The notes below the pieces were generated by a model. It was not told the origin of the DNA. It was given only the letters and a program-made list of their open reading frames with translations, and did no database searches. A stretch of DNA of 64,000 nucleotides from Bog-756 sp963718405. GTDB taxonomy: Bacteria; Actinomycetota; Acidimicrobiia; Acidimicrobiales; RAAP-2. The stretch covers positions 372,001 through 436,000 of the forward strand of contig CAVQYZ010000002.1 in the NCBI GenBank assembly GCA_963718405.1, read 5' to 3'. Position numbers and translations under genes: made by a program. Position 1 is the first letter of the stretch. Each line of letters begins with the position of its first letter. Shown in pieces: positions 48,928 to 58,380 of the stretch.

Positions 48928-50276
48928 GCCTCGGTCAGGACCGAGCGCAGGATGGTGGTCATCACCTCGAACTCCTCCTCACCGCAGATGAGGGGAGGAG
49001 CCAACTGGACCACCGGGTCGCCCCGGTCGTCAGCCCGGCAGATCAGGCCGGCTTCATACAGGGCCCCCGAGAGGAAGCCCCGGAGCAGCCGCTCGGACTC
49101 GTCGTCGTTGAAGGTCTCCCGGGTGTCCTTGTCCTTGACCAACTCGATGCCGTAGAAGTAGCCCGCCCCCCGGACATCACCCACGATGGGCAGGTCGCGC
49201 AGCGTCTCCAGCGACGCTTTGAAGGCAGCCTCGTTCTGCAGCACGTTCTCGAGGAGCCCTTCTTTCTCGAAGATCTCGATGTTGGCCAGCGCCACCGCCG
49301 TGCTCACCGGATGGCCACCGAAGGTGACCCCGTTGAGGAAGCTCTCCCCGTGGAGGAACGGTTCGACCAGCCGGTCGCTTACGGCCATGGCCCCGAGTGG
49401 GCTGTACCCACTGGTGAGGCCCTTGGCCATGGTCACGATGTCGGGCTGGTAGTCGTAGCGCTCGGCTCCGAACCAGTGCCCGAGCCGACCGAAGGCGCAG
49501 ATCACCTCGTCGGAAACCAGGAGCACCCCGTAGCGGTCGCAGATCTCCCGCACCCGCTGGAAGTAGCCCGGCGGCGGAGGAAAGCAGCCTCCCGAGTTCT
49601 GGACCGGCTCGAGGAACACCGCGGCCACCGTGTCGGGCCCCTCGATGAGGATGGCCTGTTCGATGGCGTCGGCGGCCCACAGGCCGAAGGCCTCGAGGTC
49701 GTCGGCGAAGTACCGGGCCCGGTAGAAGTTGGTGTTGGGCACATGGATGGCGCCGGGCACCAGCGGTTCGAAGGCGGTCTTGATGGCCGAGAGGCCGGTG
49801 ACAGACAACGCCCCCATGGTGGCCCCGTGGTAGGCGATGTCGCGGCTGATCACCTTGGTCCGGCTGGGTTGACCGGTCACCTTGAAGTACTGGCGGGCCA
49901 GCTTCCACGCCGCCTCTACCGCCTCGGATCCTCCGGTGGTGAAGAAGATGCGGTTGCAGTCGCCGGGGGTCAGCTCGGCCAGGCGGTCAGCCAGCTCTAC
50001 CGCCATCGGGTGGGCGTAGCTCCAGATCGGGAAGTAGGCCAGCGTGCTGGCCTGGCGGGCCGCGGCCTCGGCCAGCTCGGTCCGGCCGTGGCCGACCTGG
50101 CTGGTGAACAGTCCGGACAGGCCGTCGAGGTAGCGCTTGCCCTTCTGGTCGTAGACCCAGACCCCCTCACCGCGGACGATGACCGGGATGTCGTTGGTGT
50201 CGGACATCCGGGTGAAGTGCATCCACAGGTGCCGGTGGGCACTCTCTTCGAGCGTTTGGTTGGAATCGGTGGTCAT
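48912..50276 (-). CDS. Class III omega-aminotransferase (putrescine/polyamine-type)
   Basis: 454 residues; the ATG at 50276 overlaps the stop of the Lrp gene (ATGA). Landmarks are YLDGLSGLFTSQVGHGRTEL, IFFTTGGSEAVEAAWKLARQ (PLP phosphate region), FLEPVQNSGGCFPPPPGYFQ, VLLVSDEVICAFGRLGHWFG (Asp-Glu of the cofactor pocket) and DIVTMAKGLTSGYSPLGAMA with the PLP Lys. This resembles putrescine-pyruvate and beta-alanine-pyruvate aminotransferases. With the adjacent oxidase and aldehyde dehydrogenase it fits a polyamine or other amine catabolic role. Confidence 0.9.
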   Translation of the reverse strand: MTTDSNQTLEESAHRHLWMHFTRMSDTNDIPVIVRGEGVWVYDQKGKRYLDGLSGLFTSQVGHGRTELAEAAARQASTLAYFPIWSYAHPMAVELADRLAELTPGDCNRIFFTTGGSEAVEAAWKLARQYFKVTGQPSRTKVISRDIAYHGATMGALSVTGLSAIKTAFEPLVPGAIHVPNTNFYRARYFADDLEAFGLWAADAIEQAILIEGPDTVAAVFLEPVQNSGGCFPPPPGYFQRVREICDRYGVLLVSDEVICAFGRLGHWFGAERYDYQPDIVTMAKGLTSGYSPLGAMAVSDRLVEPFLHGESFLNGVTFGGHPVSTAVALANIEIFEKEGLLENVLQNEAAFKASLETLRDLPIVGDVRGAGYFYGIELVKDKDTRETFNDDESERLLRGFLSGALYEAGLICRADDRGDPVVQLAPPLICGEEEFEVMTTILRSVLTEAWKQI

Positions 50277-50767
50277 CGCGTCCCCCACGTATAGGTCTGT
50301 TTGGTGAGTCTCAGGTACATGAACGTCTCGGTGTCCCGCACACCGGGGATCTGGCGGATCACGCCGTTGAGCAGTTCGAGGATGGCGTCCTCGTCCTCGC
50401 ATACCAGCTCCACCAGGATGTCGAATGATCCGGTGCACATCACGACGTAGTCGATGTCGTCCACGGCGGCCAGGCGCTCGGCCACCATCCGGGTATCGCC
50501 GTCGGCCCGGATGCCCACCATGGCCTGGCTCCGGAACCCCACTTGCAACGGGTCTGTCACTGCCACGATCTGCATCACCCCGGCGTCGCGCATCTTCTGC
50601 ACCCGCTGGCGGACGGCGGCCTCGGAGAGCCCCACCGCCTCGGCGATCGAGCCGTAGGTGCGGCGCCCGTCCTTCTGCAGTTCCTCGACGATGGCTTTGT
50701 TGACGTTGTCGAGCAGGCCGTTGGCCGATGGGCCGTTGGCCGAGGGAGTGGGGGCCGTCGAACTCAT
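50273..50767 (-). CDS. Lrp/AsnC-family transcriptional regulator
   Basis: 164 residues; the ATG at 50767 (MSSTAPTPSANG) is chosen, though in-frame codons exist upstream. Helix-turn-helix: NKAIVEELQKDGRRTYGSIA, then EAVGLSEAAVRQRVQKMRDA; the C-terminal RAM domain: SQAMVGIRADGDTRMVAERL, DIDYVVMCTGSFDILVELVC and VIRQIPGVRDTETFMYLRLT. Lrp proteins sense amino acids or related amines. Being the first gene of the aminotransferase operon and divergent from the aldehyde dehydrogenase, it is likely the local regulator of both. Confidence 0.93.
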   Translation of the reverse strand: MSSTAPTPSANGPSANGLLDNVNKAIVEELQKDGRRTYGSIAEAVGLSEAAVRQRVQKMRDAGVMQIVAVTDPLQVGFRSQAMVGIRADGDTRMVAERLAAVDDIDYVVMCTGSFDILVELVCEDEDAILELLNGVIRQIPGVRDTETFMYLRLTKQTYTWGTR

Positions 50768-50961
50768 GGTCAGGGGGCCTGATCCCATTTCCGCCGACCG
50801 CCGCTCGGCTGTGGTGACCGACGATGGTGAAATGTGCACATGTTGCGTCTTTTATAGCAGTTCAAGCAGATTACGTCCCAAAAATCGATGGGAATCGCAG
50901 AAGATCGTCGGAACAGTGCAAAAATCACTTGTCTGCTTGGAAATCTTCGGCCACTATGACT

Positions 50962-50995
50962 GCACGAAGTCGGGGGAGTAGGCACGAAGTCGGGG
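50962..50995 (+). promoter_or_regulatory. Direct repeats in the divergent control region
   Basis: GCACGAAGTCGGGG occurs at 50962-50975 and again at 50982-50995, exactly 20 bases apart (about two helical turns), between the Lrp and aldehyde dehydrogenase genes. Together with the AT-rich stretch at about 50860-50960 this is a plausible binding region for the Lrp protein. Confidence 0.45.
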
Positions 50996-51060
50996 ACAGG
51001 CCCCGGCTCCGGTGTGGCCTGTCCCGGCTGTCAGCTGTTCCAACGCCCAGGGGAGGACGT

Positions 51061-52524
51061 GTGAGCAACAAGCATCCGGAGCAGGGGTCGACCGGTAAGG
51101 GGAAGCTGTCGAACTTCATCGGCGGTGGCCCGGTCGAGTCCACCGGTGGGGCGTCGGCCATGCTGATCGACCCGAGCACCGGTGAGGAGTACCTCGAAGC
51201 CCCGGTGTCCGGGGCTGAGGACATCGATCTGGCCATGACCGCGGCGGCCGGGGCCTTTCCGGAGTGGCGGGATGCCACCCCGTCCGAGCGCAGCCTGGCC
51301 CTGTTCCGCATCGCCGACGCCTTCGAGTCCCGGGCCGACGACCTGGTGAGGGTGGAGTCCGAGAACACCGGTAAGCCGGTGGCGGTCACCATGGCCGAGG
51401 AGATCCCGGCCCTCGTGGACCAGATCCGCTTCTTCGCCGGAGCGGCGCGGCATCTGGAGGGGAAGTCGGCCGGCGAGTACATGAAGGACCACACCTCATT
51501 CATCCGCCGGGAGCCCATCGGTGTGTGCGCCGCGGTCACCCCGTGGAACTACCCGTTGATGATGGCGGTGTGGAAGTGGGGGCCGGCCCTGGCGGCCGGC
51601 AACACCATGGTGCTCAAGCCGTCCGACACCACACCGGCGTCGTCGCTACTCATGGCGGAGATCATGTCTGAGTACCTGCCCGACGGGGTCATCAATGTGG
51701 TCTGCGGTGACCGCGAGACCGGTCGTTTGCTGGTGGACCACCCCACCCCGGCCATGGTCTCCATCACCGGGAGCGTCCGCGCCGGCATGGAGGTGGCGGC
51801 CGCTGCGGCCTCCGATGTCAAGAGGGTCCATCTGGAGCTCGGGGGCAAGGCTCCGGTAGTGGTCTTCGACGACGCCGACATCGCGGCGGCGGCGGAGGGC
51901 ATCGCTGTGGCCGGGTACTTCAACGCCGGGCAGGACTGCACGGCCGCCACCCGGGTGCTGGCCGGCCCCAGGGTCTACGACCAGTTCGTGTCCTCACTGG
52001 TCGAACAGGCCCAGGCCCAGACGGTCGGGGGCCTCGACGTCGAAGATGCCGACTTCGGTCCGCTCAACAGCGACGCCCAGCTATCGCGGCTGGCCGGGTT
52101 TTTGGAGCGATTGCCTTCCCACGCCGAGGTGGTTACCGGTGGGAGGCGGGTCGGGAGCCGGGGCTTCTGTTTCGCCCCCACGGTCATCGCCGGGCTCGAG
52201 CAGGATGACGAGGTGATCCAGGAGGAGATGTTCGGGCCGGCCATCACCGTGCAGCGCTTCTCGGACGAGGAGCAGGCGCTGGCGTGGGCCAACGGGGTGC
52301 GCTACGGGCTGGCCTCGAGCGTGTGGACCCGTGACCATGGCCGGGCCATGCGGATGGCCAAAGGGTTGGACTTCGGAGCGGTTTGGATCAACACCCACAT
52401 CCCGATCGTGGCGGAAATGCCCCACGGGGGGTTCAAGCACTCCGGCTACGGCAAGGACCTCTCGTCCTACGGCTTCGAGGACTACACCCGGATCAAGCAT
52501 GTGATGAGCTATATCGGCACGTGA
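51061..52524 (+). CDS. Aldehyde dehydrogenase (gamma-aminobutyraldehyde type)
   Basis: 487 residues from a GTG with GGGGAGGAC upstream; the frame continues upstream to 50824 but that part is not protein-like. Landmarks are CAAVTPWNYPLMMAVWKWGP, SITGSVRAGMEVAAAAASDV, VHLELGGKAPVVVFDDAD (Glu general base) and FNAGQDCTAATRVLAG (catalytic Cys), with the C-terminal GGFKHSGYGKDLSSYGFEDY pattern of PuuC/PatD-type enzymes. It should oxidise the aldehyde made by the aminotransferase or oxidase. It lies divergent from the Lrp operon and upstream of an APC permease. Confidence 0.92.
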   Translation: MSNKHPEQGSTGKGKLSNFIGGGPVESTGGASAMLIDPSTGEEYLEAPVSGAEDIDLAMTAAAGAFPEWRDATPSERSLALFRIADAFESRADDLVRVESENTGKPVAVTMAEEIPALVDQIRFFAGAARHLEGKSAGEYMKDHTSFIRREPIGVCAAVTPWNYPLMMAVWKWGPALAAGNTMVLKPSDTTPASSLLMAEIMSEYLPDGVINVVCGDRETGRLLVDHPTPAMVSITGSVRAGMEVAAAAASDVKRVHLELGGKAPVVVFDDADIAAAAEGIAVAGYFNAGQDCTAATRVLAGPRVYDQFVSSLVEQAQAQTVGGLDVEDADFGPLNSDAQLSRLAGFLERLPSHAEVVTGGRRVGSRGFCFAPTVIAGLEQDDEVIQEEMFGPAITVQRFSDEEQALAWANGVRYGLASSVWTRDHGRAMRMAKGLDFGAVWINTHIPIVAEMPHGGFKHSGYGKDLSSYGFEDYTRIKHVMSYIGT

Positions 52525-52626
52525 CCGAGCGATGCACCAACGAGGGAGACATCTGTTCCATACTCAGCCACTGTTGGACAACCAGCCACGACAGGTATCA
52601 CCAACCCAGGGAGACCACGAGAGCAC

Positions 52627-52719
52627 ATGAGCACAGACCTGATGGAAGGCAATGGTGCACCCGACCAACCACTAGGTTCGGCCCATCCGGACCGGGCCTC
52701 CCTTGCGGCGGGTGACTGA
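52627..52719 (+). CDS. Possible 30-residue leader peptide before the permease
   Basis: ATG at 52627 encodes MSTDLMEGNGAPDQPLGSAH, then PDRASLAAGD, and stops two bases before the permease ATG. The tight spacing would allow translational coupling. A purine-rich AGGGAGACC lies about 20 bases upstream, further than usual. The coding call is tentative. Confidence 0.4.
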   Translation: MSTDLMEGNGAPDQPLGSAHPDRASLAAGD

Positions 52720-52721
52720 TC

Positions 52722-54332
52722 ATGGTCACCCAGGCTGGCAAGCCACTGGTTACGACACGTCCAGAAAAGGGCCTCAAATCCGGAGCCCTCGGTCTCATTT
52801 CAAGCACCGTGATCGGCGTGGCATCAACGGCTCCCGCTTACAGCTTGGCGGCGACGCTGGGCTTCGTGGTGGTGGCTATCGGTCTTCAAGCTCCCGTCGT
52901 CGCCCTCATCGCATTCATTCCGATGTTGTTCATCGCCTACGGGTACAAAGAGATGAACAACGCCGATCCCGACTGCGGAACCACCTTTACCTGGGGTGCG
53001 CGGGCGTTCGGGCCTAAGACCGGTTGGGCCGGCGGATGGGCCATTGTGGCGGCCGACGTGCTGGTGATGGCCAGCCTGGCCCAGATCGCCGGCCAGTACG
53101 TGTTCCTTCTCTTCAATGCCAACAAGATCGGCTCCGACGCCAGCAGTGGTTGGGTTCTACTGGTGGGAGTCCTCTGGATCGTGGTCATGACGGCGATCTG
53201 TTACGTGGGGATCGAGGTCTCGGCCAACTTTCAAAAGGCCCTTCTTGGCGTGGAGCTGACGATGCTGCTGGTGCTCTCCGTCGTGGCCTTGGTCAAGGTG
53301 GGCAACGGGACCGCCCCCCTCGGGCACCTCACGCCCCAGTGGAGCTGGTTCAACCCCTTCGACATTCCCTCAGCCCAGTCCTTCATCAACGGTGTCTTGC
53401 TGATGCTGTTCATCTACTGGGGATGGGACACCACGGTGTCGGTCAACGAAGAGACTGCTGATCCCGCAACGGTCCCGGGACGAGCCGCGGTACTGTCCAC
53501 GGTGGTCCTGCTGGTGACGTACGTCATCGTCATCCTGGCGGCCCAGTCCTACGCTGGGGTGGGTACGACAGGGATCGGGCTGGGCAATCCCTCAAACCAG
53601 GGGGACGTCCTGTCGGTCCTGGGCCATTCGGTCTTCGGATCGTCGGGATTCGGGAGCGTCCTGTCCCATTTGCTACTGCTCATGGTCCTCAGCTCTGCTG
53701 CCGCATCGACACAGACCACCATCCTCCCCACGGCCAGAACGACCTTGGCCATGGGCGTGTACAAGGCCATTCCGGAGAAGTTCTCCTACATTCACAAGCG
53801 ATTCCTCACGCCGACCTTCTCGACGGTGCTCATGGGACTGGTCTCCATTCTCCTCTACGTGGCGATGAACTACATCTCCGCCGGATCGGTCATCGCCGAC
53901 GCCGTGTCGGCGCTCGGCGTGATGATCGCCTTCTACTATGGGCTCACCGGATTCTCTTGCGCCTGGTACTACCGCAAGACGCTTCGGGACAGCAGCCGCA
54001 ATCTCTGGATCCGGGGGATCTTGCCCACCCTCGGAGGCTTGATGCTCTACGGCGCGCTGGGATACAACCTCTGGTTCTACTGGCGTCCGGGAAATAGCTA
54101 CACCAGTTGGCATTTGTCGTTCTGGCCGCACTGGGACATCGGAGGAGTCTTCGTGATCGACGTCATCTCCCTCCTGGTGGGTGTCGTTCTCATGGTGAGC
54201 TATGCCGCCGTGCGTCCCGCCTACTTCCGGGGTGAGGTCCTGAATCGCGACACGCCGACGCTGGTTCCCGAGGACATCGGCCGCGAGGTGGGGCTGTTCG
54301 GCATCGAGCCGGTGGACGCCGAATCGAAGTAG
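52722..54332 (+). CDS. APC-superfamily amino-acid/polyamine permease
   Basis: 536 residues with twelve or more membrane helices. The N-terminal signature is GALGLISSTVIGVASTAPAY, followed by YKEMNNADPDCGTTFTWGAR, both typical of APC transporters (unwound helix 1 and the loop before helix 3). Helix 6 region: LLMLFIYWGWDTTVSVNEE. The C-terminal tail is short and hydrophilic. Following the aminobutyraldehyde-type dehydrogenase, it is probably the uptake system for the amine degraded by this locus. Confidence 0.9.
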   Translation: MVTQAGKPLVTTRPEKGLKSGALGLISSTVIGVASTAPAYSLAATLGFVVVAIGLQAPVVALIAFIPMLFIAYGYKEMNNADPDCGTTFTWGARAFGPKTGWAGGWAIVAADVLVMASLAQIAGQYVFLLFNANKIGSDASSGWVLLVGVLWIVVMTAICYVGIEVSANFQKALLGVELTMLLVLSVVALVKVGNGTAPLGHLTPQWSWFNPFDIPSAQSFINGVLLMLFIYWGWDTTVSVNEETADPATVPGRAAVLSTVVLLVTYVIVILAAQSYAGVGTTGIGLGNPSNQGDVLSVLGHSVFGSSGFGSVLSHLLLLMVLSSAAASTQTTILPTARTTLAMGVYKAIPEKFSYIHKRFLTPTFSTVLMGLVSILLYVAMNYISAGSVIADAVSALGVMIAFYYGLTGFSCAWYYRKTLRDSSRNLWIRGILPTLGGLMLYGALGYNLWFYWRPGNSYTSWHLSFWPHWDIGGVFVIDVISLLVGVVLMVSYAAVRPAYFRGEVLNRDTPTLVPEDIGREVGLFGIEPVDAESK

Positions 54333-54403
54333 CTGCCTTCCCAAGTCTCCTCAGTGGTAAGTCGATCCGGCCCTTGCGATCCGAGAGAGGTCGACTGGGA
54401 CCG

Positions 54404-55861
54404 TCACGGTGCGTCGGGCGAGTAACTGGAACGACGGACTTTGAAAAAGGGCGCTCGGACGACCCAAGCGCCTATGGCCATGAGCACCACGCCGAGGATC
54501 GCCACGGCGGCCACTGTCCACCGGGCCGATAGCGCCAGGGCCGGAAACGATTTTACGAGTACCCAGATGAGGACTGCCGCGGCACCCAGGGGAAGCACGC
54601 CCACAAGGACCAGATCGACGAGGCTTCGTCTGAGCACCTTGCGGTAGTACCAGGTCGTGGCCAGCGCGGTGAATACGTAGAAGACGGTGAAGGCGAAGGA
54701 CTCCGTGTTGACAACAGTATCGAAGGCGTTGGCCAACGACGATGAGAGCACGTAGAGATCGGCGATGGCCACCATGACGATCCCCCAAAAGATGGTGGCG
54801 AAGATCGGAGTCCGGAATCTGGGGTGAACTTTGGCAAAGGCGCGCGGCAGCAGGCGATCGGTGCCCATCGAATAGGTGACTCGACTGGTGGAGACAATCG
54901 TTGCCTGGGTGGTACCAAGCACCGAAAGGACGACCGCCAGGATCATCAATTTTGCCCACCCGCTCCCGACGAGCACCTGAGCGATGTACGGAAGGGCGTC
55001 GGTAGCGTGGGCCTGAAGCTGGCCTGCGGATACCACTCCTTGGAAACTGATGAACAGCCAGGCAAAGACCGGTCCCAAAATGGCGACGGAGGTAATGGCC
55101 GCCTTTCCGGGATTGGTCCGCTTGCGGGTCGTCTCCTCGTTGATGTAAATCGTGGCATCCCAGCCGGTGAACAAGAAGATGGCGATCAGCATGCCACCGG
55201 CCAAACTTCCCTTGCCCCCGACTCCGCTGAGGTGGAACCAGCTCATGTCCGGCCGGACCGTGCCAGCCCGGTGCTGTATGAAGACGGCCCAAAACGCTAT
55301 TCCGCTGAAGGCGAGAAGGATGACGTATTCGATCACGGCGATGCTGACCTGGAACCGGGCGGTGGTTTTGATGCCAACTGCGGAGACGGTAACGACGCCC
55401 AGGCCGAACAAGGTGGCGGTGAGCACGTTTCCCGCGATGCCCGAAGTGTTGAGGCCGACCAGAGAGAGCAGGGTCGGGCCGAGGGGCAAGATGTTGCTCA
55501 CCGATCCCAACACGAAGCCGACCAGCATCGACCACCCCACCAGAAAACCCACGTACGGACCTATGGCTTTGGCCACCCAGACATAGGGGCCGCCGCAATT
55601 CTGATCCCAGAGGTTCAGGCGCTGGTAGCACAGGGCGATGGCCAGCATCGGCAACATGCTCAGGATGATCGCCGGACCGGTGGCGTAGGCAGCCACCGCC
55701 ACCATGCCTGCCAATGCCACCGCAGTCGACTGTCCGGGGGCCGATGTGGCCACGCCGATCACGATGCTTTGGGGAAGACTGACTACATCCGGCCGGAGCT
55801 GATGGGTCGAGGCATCCGCCACCTGTGGCCCCTGTCGATCCGATGTAACTGCTGAGTTCAC
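54404..55861 (-). CDS. APC-superfamily amino-acid/polyamine permease, second copy
   Basis: 485 residues from a GTG. Signature segments: LPQSIVIGVATSAPGQSTAV in helix 1, CYQRLNLWDQNCGGPYVWVA, and LIAIFLFTGWDATIYINEET in helix 6, the same positions as in the neighbouring permease, but the sequences are only distantly related. A tandem pair of APC permeases facing each other across 71 bases suggests uptake of two related amines or different affinities. The last 15 residues are basic. Confidence 0.9.
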   Translation of the reverse strand: MNSAVTSDRQGPQVADASTHQLRPDVVSLPQSIVIGVATSAPGQSTAVALAGMVAVAAYATGPAIILSMLPMLAIALCYQRLNLWDQNCGGPYVWVAKAIGPYVGFLVGWSMLVGFVLGSVSNILPLGPTLLSLVGLNTSGIAGNVLTATLFGLGVVTVSAVGIKTTARFQVSIAVIEYVILLAFSGIAFWAVFIQHRAGTVRPDMSWFHLSGVGGKGSLAGGMLIAIFLFTGWDATIYINEETTRKRTNPGKAAITSVAILGPVFAWLFISFQGVVSAGQLQAHATDALPYIAQVLVGSGWAKLMILAVVLSVLGTTQATIVSTSRVTYSMGTDRLLPRAFAKVHPRFRTPIFATIFWGIVMVAIADLYVLSSSLANAFDTVVNTESFAFTVFYVFTALATTWYYRKVLRRSLVDLVLVGVLPLGAAAVLIWVLVKSFPALALSARWTVAAVAILGVVLMAIGAWVVRAPFFKVRRSSYSPDAP

Positions 55862-56372
55862 CTTGGGCCGTTTCCAATCACTGTTGGGCGCATGAGCAAG
55901 TCGAACTCGAGAGAGCCCCTTGTCTTGAACAGAGTTCTATTTAATCCTCGACTTAATTCTCGGAGCCGAGGTTCGAGCGACCGAACCAGCGGGCCTTCCC
56001 ACCGAATTCAGTGGGCGCATGATAGGTCGCCGGAACGGCCGTCACTCTATCGACAGTGGCGAGAGGGCTTGAGCGGCTGCGACCGGCAGTTGGTCAGAGG
56101 AGGCTTCGGGGCGGAGCGGAGCCGAGGAGCACGACTCCCGTGGAGTTTCCGCCCACCCGCTGTAGCATGGACCTCGAAGAGAGATGGGTTTCCTATGTTC
56201 GCCGAACACGGTGATTCGAAGTGTATTGGTGCGCTCGACGTCACGGCTGCCTGCAGTTTCCGCGGTGTGGAGCTGGGCCGGAACAGGTCGCCCAGCTCCC
56301 TCCCGGCCCCTTGTCGAGTGGCCGTTGATCCAGGGGGTTCCATGACCCTCGTAGCGGAGTGAGGTAGAAGCA
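55862..56372. other. Divergent intergenic region, AT-rich in part
   Basis: About 510 bases between the divergent APC permease and alanine dehydrogenase genes. 55920-55970 is clearly AT-rich (TTTAATCCTCGACTTAATTC), a likely promoter or regulator site. Open frames on either strand have no motifs. Confidence 0.4.
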
Positions 56373-57495
56373 ATGATCGTCGGGATCCCCAAAGAGGTCA
56401 AGGTCGACGAGTACCGGGTGGCCATCACCCCGGCCGGCGTACGCGAGCTGACCTCGTCCGGGCATACGGTCTATGTCGAGCACGGGGCCGGCGTGGGCTC
56501 GGCCATCCCCGACGCCGACTTCATCGCCACCGGGGCCAAGATCATGGAGCATCCCGACGACATCTGGTCCCAGTCGGACATGGTCCTGAAGGTGAAGGAG
56601 CCGGTGGCCGAGGAGTTCCCCCGATTGGGCCTACGCCCGGGCCAGGTTCTGTTCACCTACCTCCACCTGGCTGCGTCGTTGTCGTGTACCGAGGCACTGA
56701 TCCGGGGCGGCAACACGGCCATTGCCTATGAGACGGTGCGGCTGCCCGACAACTCCCTCCCGCTGCTCACCCCCATGAGCGAGGTGGCCGGCCGGATGGC
56801 CCCTCTCATGGGCGCCCATCACCTGATGAGCCCGGGCGGCGGGCGTGGGGTCCTGGTATGCGGGGTGCCCGGAGTGCGAGCCGCCAAGGTGGTCATCCTC
56901 GGGGCGGGGGTGGCCGGTATGGCCGCCGCCACGCTGGCTGTCGGGATGCACTCCGAGGTCTACATCCTCGACCGCAACCTCGAACGCCTCCGCCAGGTCG
57001 ACCACCACTTCCGAGGGGCGCTGGAGACGGTGGCCTCGAGCACCCATGCCATCGAGGAGTGCTGCATCGATGCCGACATCGTCATCGGTGCGGTCCTGGT
57101 GGTGGGAGCCAAAGCCCCCAAGCTGGTCTCGGACGACCTGGTGGCCCAGATGCCCCACGGTTCGGTGCTGGTGGACATCTCGGTCGACCAGGGCGGATGC
57201 TTCGAGTCCACCCGGCCGACCACCCACTCCCATCCCACCTTCGAGGTCAACGGCTCCATCTTCTACTGCGTGGCCAACATGCCCGGCGCCGTCCCCCATA
57301 CCTCCACCCACGCACTGGTCAACGCCACGCTGCCCTACGTGCTGGAGATCGCCGACCGCGGCTGGCGGGACGCCGTACGGCGTGACGCGCGCTCTGGCCG
57401 AGGGGGTCAACGTGGTCGAAGGATCCGTGGTCTACGCCCCGGTGGCCGACGCTCATGGGATGCCGTCGGTGCCGCTGGCCTCAGTGCTCAACTGA
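56373..57495 (+). pseudogene. ald: Alanine dehydrogenase with a single-base frameshift near its 3' end
   Basis: The first 340 residues read perfectly: MIVGIPKEVKVDEYRVAITP, VKEPVAEEFPRLGLRPGQVL, FTYLHLAASLSCTEALIRGG and the NAD loop VVILGAGVAGMAAATLAVGM; SVDQGGCFESTRPTTHSHPT and YCVANMPGAVPHTSTHALVN follow. After GWRDAVRRDA the frame slips by one base near 57390; the correct end (LAEGVNVVEGSVVYAPVADA, then HGMPSVPLASVLN) reads in the next frame to the stop at 57495. The total of about 373 residues is normal for Ald, which interconverts alanine and pyruvate with NAD. The indel may be a sequencing error. Confidence 0.9.
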
Positions 57496-57536
57496 TCGCC
57501 ACGCCCGTGTCCCGTCCGGTTCGGTCTGTGCTCCGG

Positions 57537-58301
57537 TCAGCCGGGACGGAGCCGGCGCAGCGGTGTCGATCCGGGTGCCGGGCGCCCGTCAGAGAGATGG
57601 GCGGGCACCTCGATGCCGGCCCGGAGGGTGGGATCGGGGACCGGGTCCAAGCTGACCACCTGCAGGGGGATCTCTCCGGCCCAGATCTCCAGGGCGGCGT
57701 CGGGCCCGTCCCCATCGTCGGGAGGGCCGCTCCGGATCTTGACCGAGCACTCGTCGAGGGTCAGCCGCAGCACCGTGGTGGCAGCCAGCTCCTTCGGGCT
57801 CGGCGATCGGGCGTACTCCCACTGGCCCGGGGCCACCTGGTTGCTGATGGCCCGGAGGCCGACCAGTTTTTCGTCGGGATCGCTCAGAACTTCCGGCGTC
57901 CCGTAGACCATGGCGCAGCGATAGTTGACGGCGTGCTCGAATACCGACCGGGCCAACACCAGACCGTCGATGTGGGTGACGGTCACACAGGCCGCCACCG
58001 GCTGGCGGGCGGCCCGCAGGCTCCGGCTGGCCACCGAGCCGTGGAGGAAGAGCCAGTCGTCCAGCCGGGCGTAGCTGGTGGGCACCACCATCGGCCACCC
58101 GTCGACCAGGAGCCCGAGATGGCACACGAAGCCGGCGTCCAGCACGGCGTGGAGGTCGGCACGCCGGTGCGATCCCTGTTCCGGGATCCGCCGGAGACGG
58201 GTCCGGTCGGTGACGGTTACCGTGGCAACTGCGGCCGGGTCATCGGTTCCGCTCCCGGTACCGGCCTCGATTCCGCCCGGTGGAGTCGACGGCACGGACA
58301 T
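57537..58301 (-). CDS. PPOX/NimA-like flavin-binding protein
   Basis: 254 residues. The split-barrel pattern is VLDAGFVCHLGLLVDGWPMV, then VPTSYARLDDWLFLHGSVAS, RSLRAARQPVAACVTVTHID and GLVLARSVFEHAVNYRCAMV, as in the pyridoxamine-phosphate-oxidase-like family that includes nitroimidazole reductases. Residues 160-225 contain the second half (GQWEYARSPSPKELAATTVL). It is probably an FMN or heme-type binding protein in the cytosol. It converges on the alanine dehydrogenase gene. Confidence 0.8.
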   Translation of the reverse strand: MSVPSTPPGGIEAGTGSGTDDPAAVATVTVTDRTRLRRIPEQGSHRRADLHAVLDAGFVCHLGLLVDGWPMVVPTSYARLDDWLFLHGSVASRSLRAARQPVAACVTVTHIDGLVLARSVFEHAVNYRCAMVYGTPEVLSDPDEKLVGLRAISNQVAPGQWEYARSPSPKELAATTVLRLTLDECSVKIRSGPPDDGDGPDAALEIWAGEIPLQVVSLDPVPDPTLRAGIEVPAHLSDGRPAPGSTPLRRLRPG

Positions 58302-58380
58302 GATGACGAGTCTGCCACGTGGCCATCGTCGTCGGACCGAACCATGGAGGAAGCGGTCCAGTGAGGAAGCAGGAGACCTG

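Noticed and set aside
57496..58364. Continuation of the alanine dehydrogenase frame to 58364
   Set aside because: This is the result of the frameshift; beyond 57390 it runs antisense through the PPOX gene and has no protein character.
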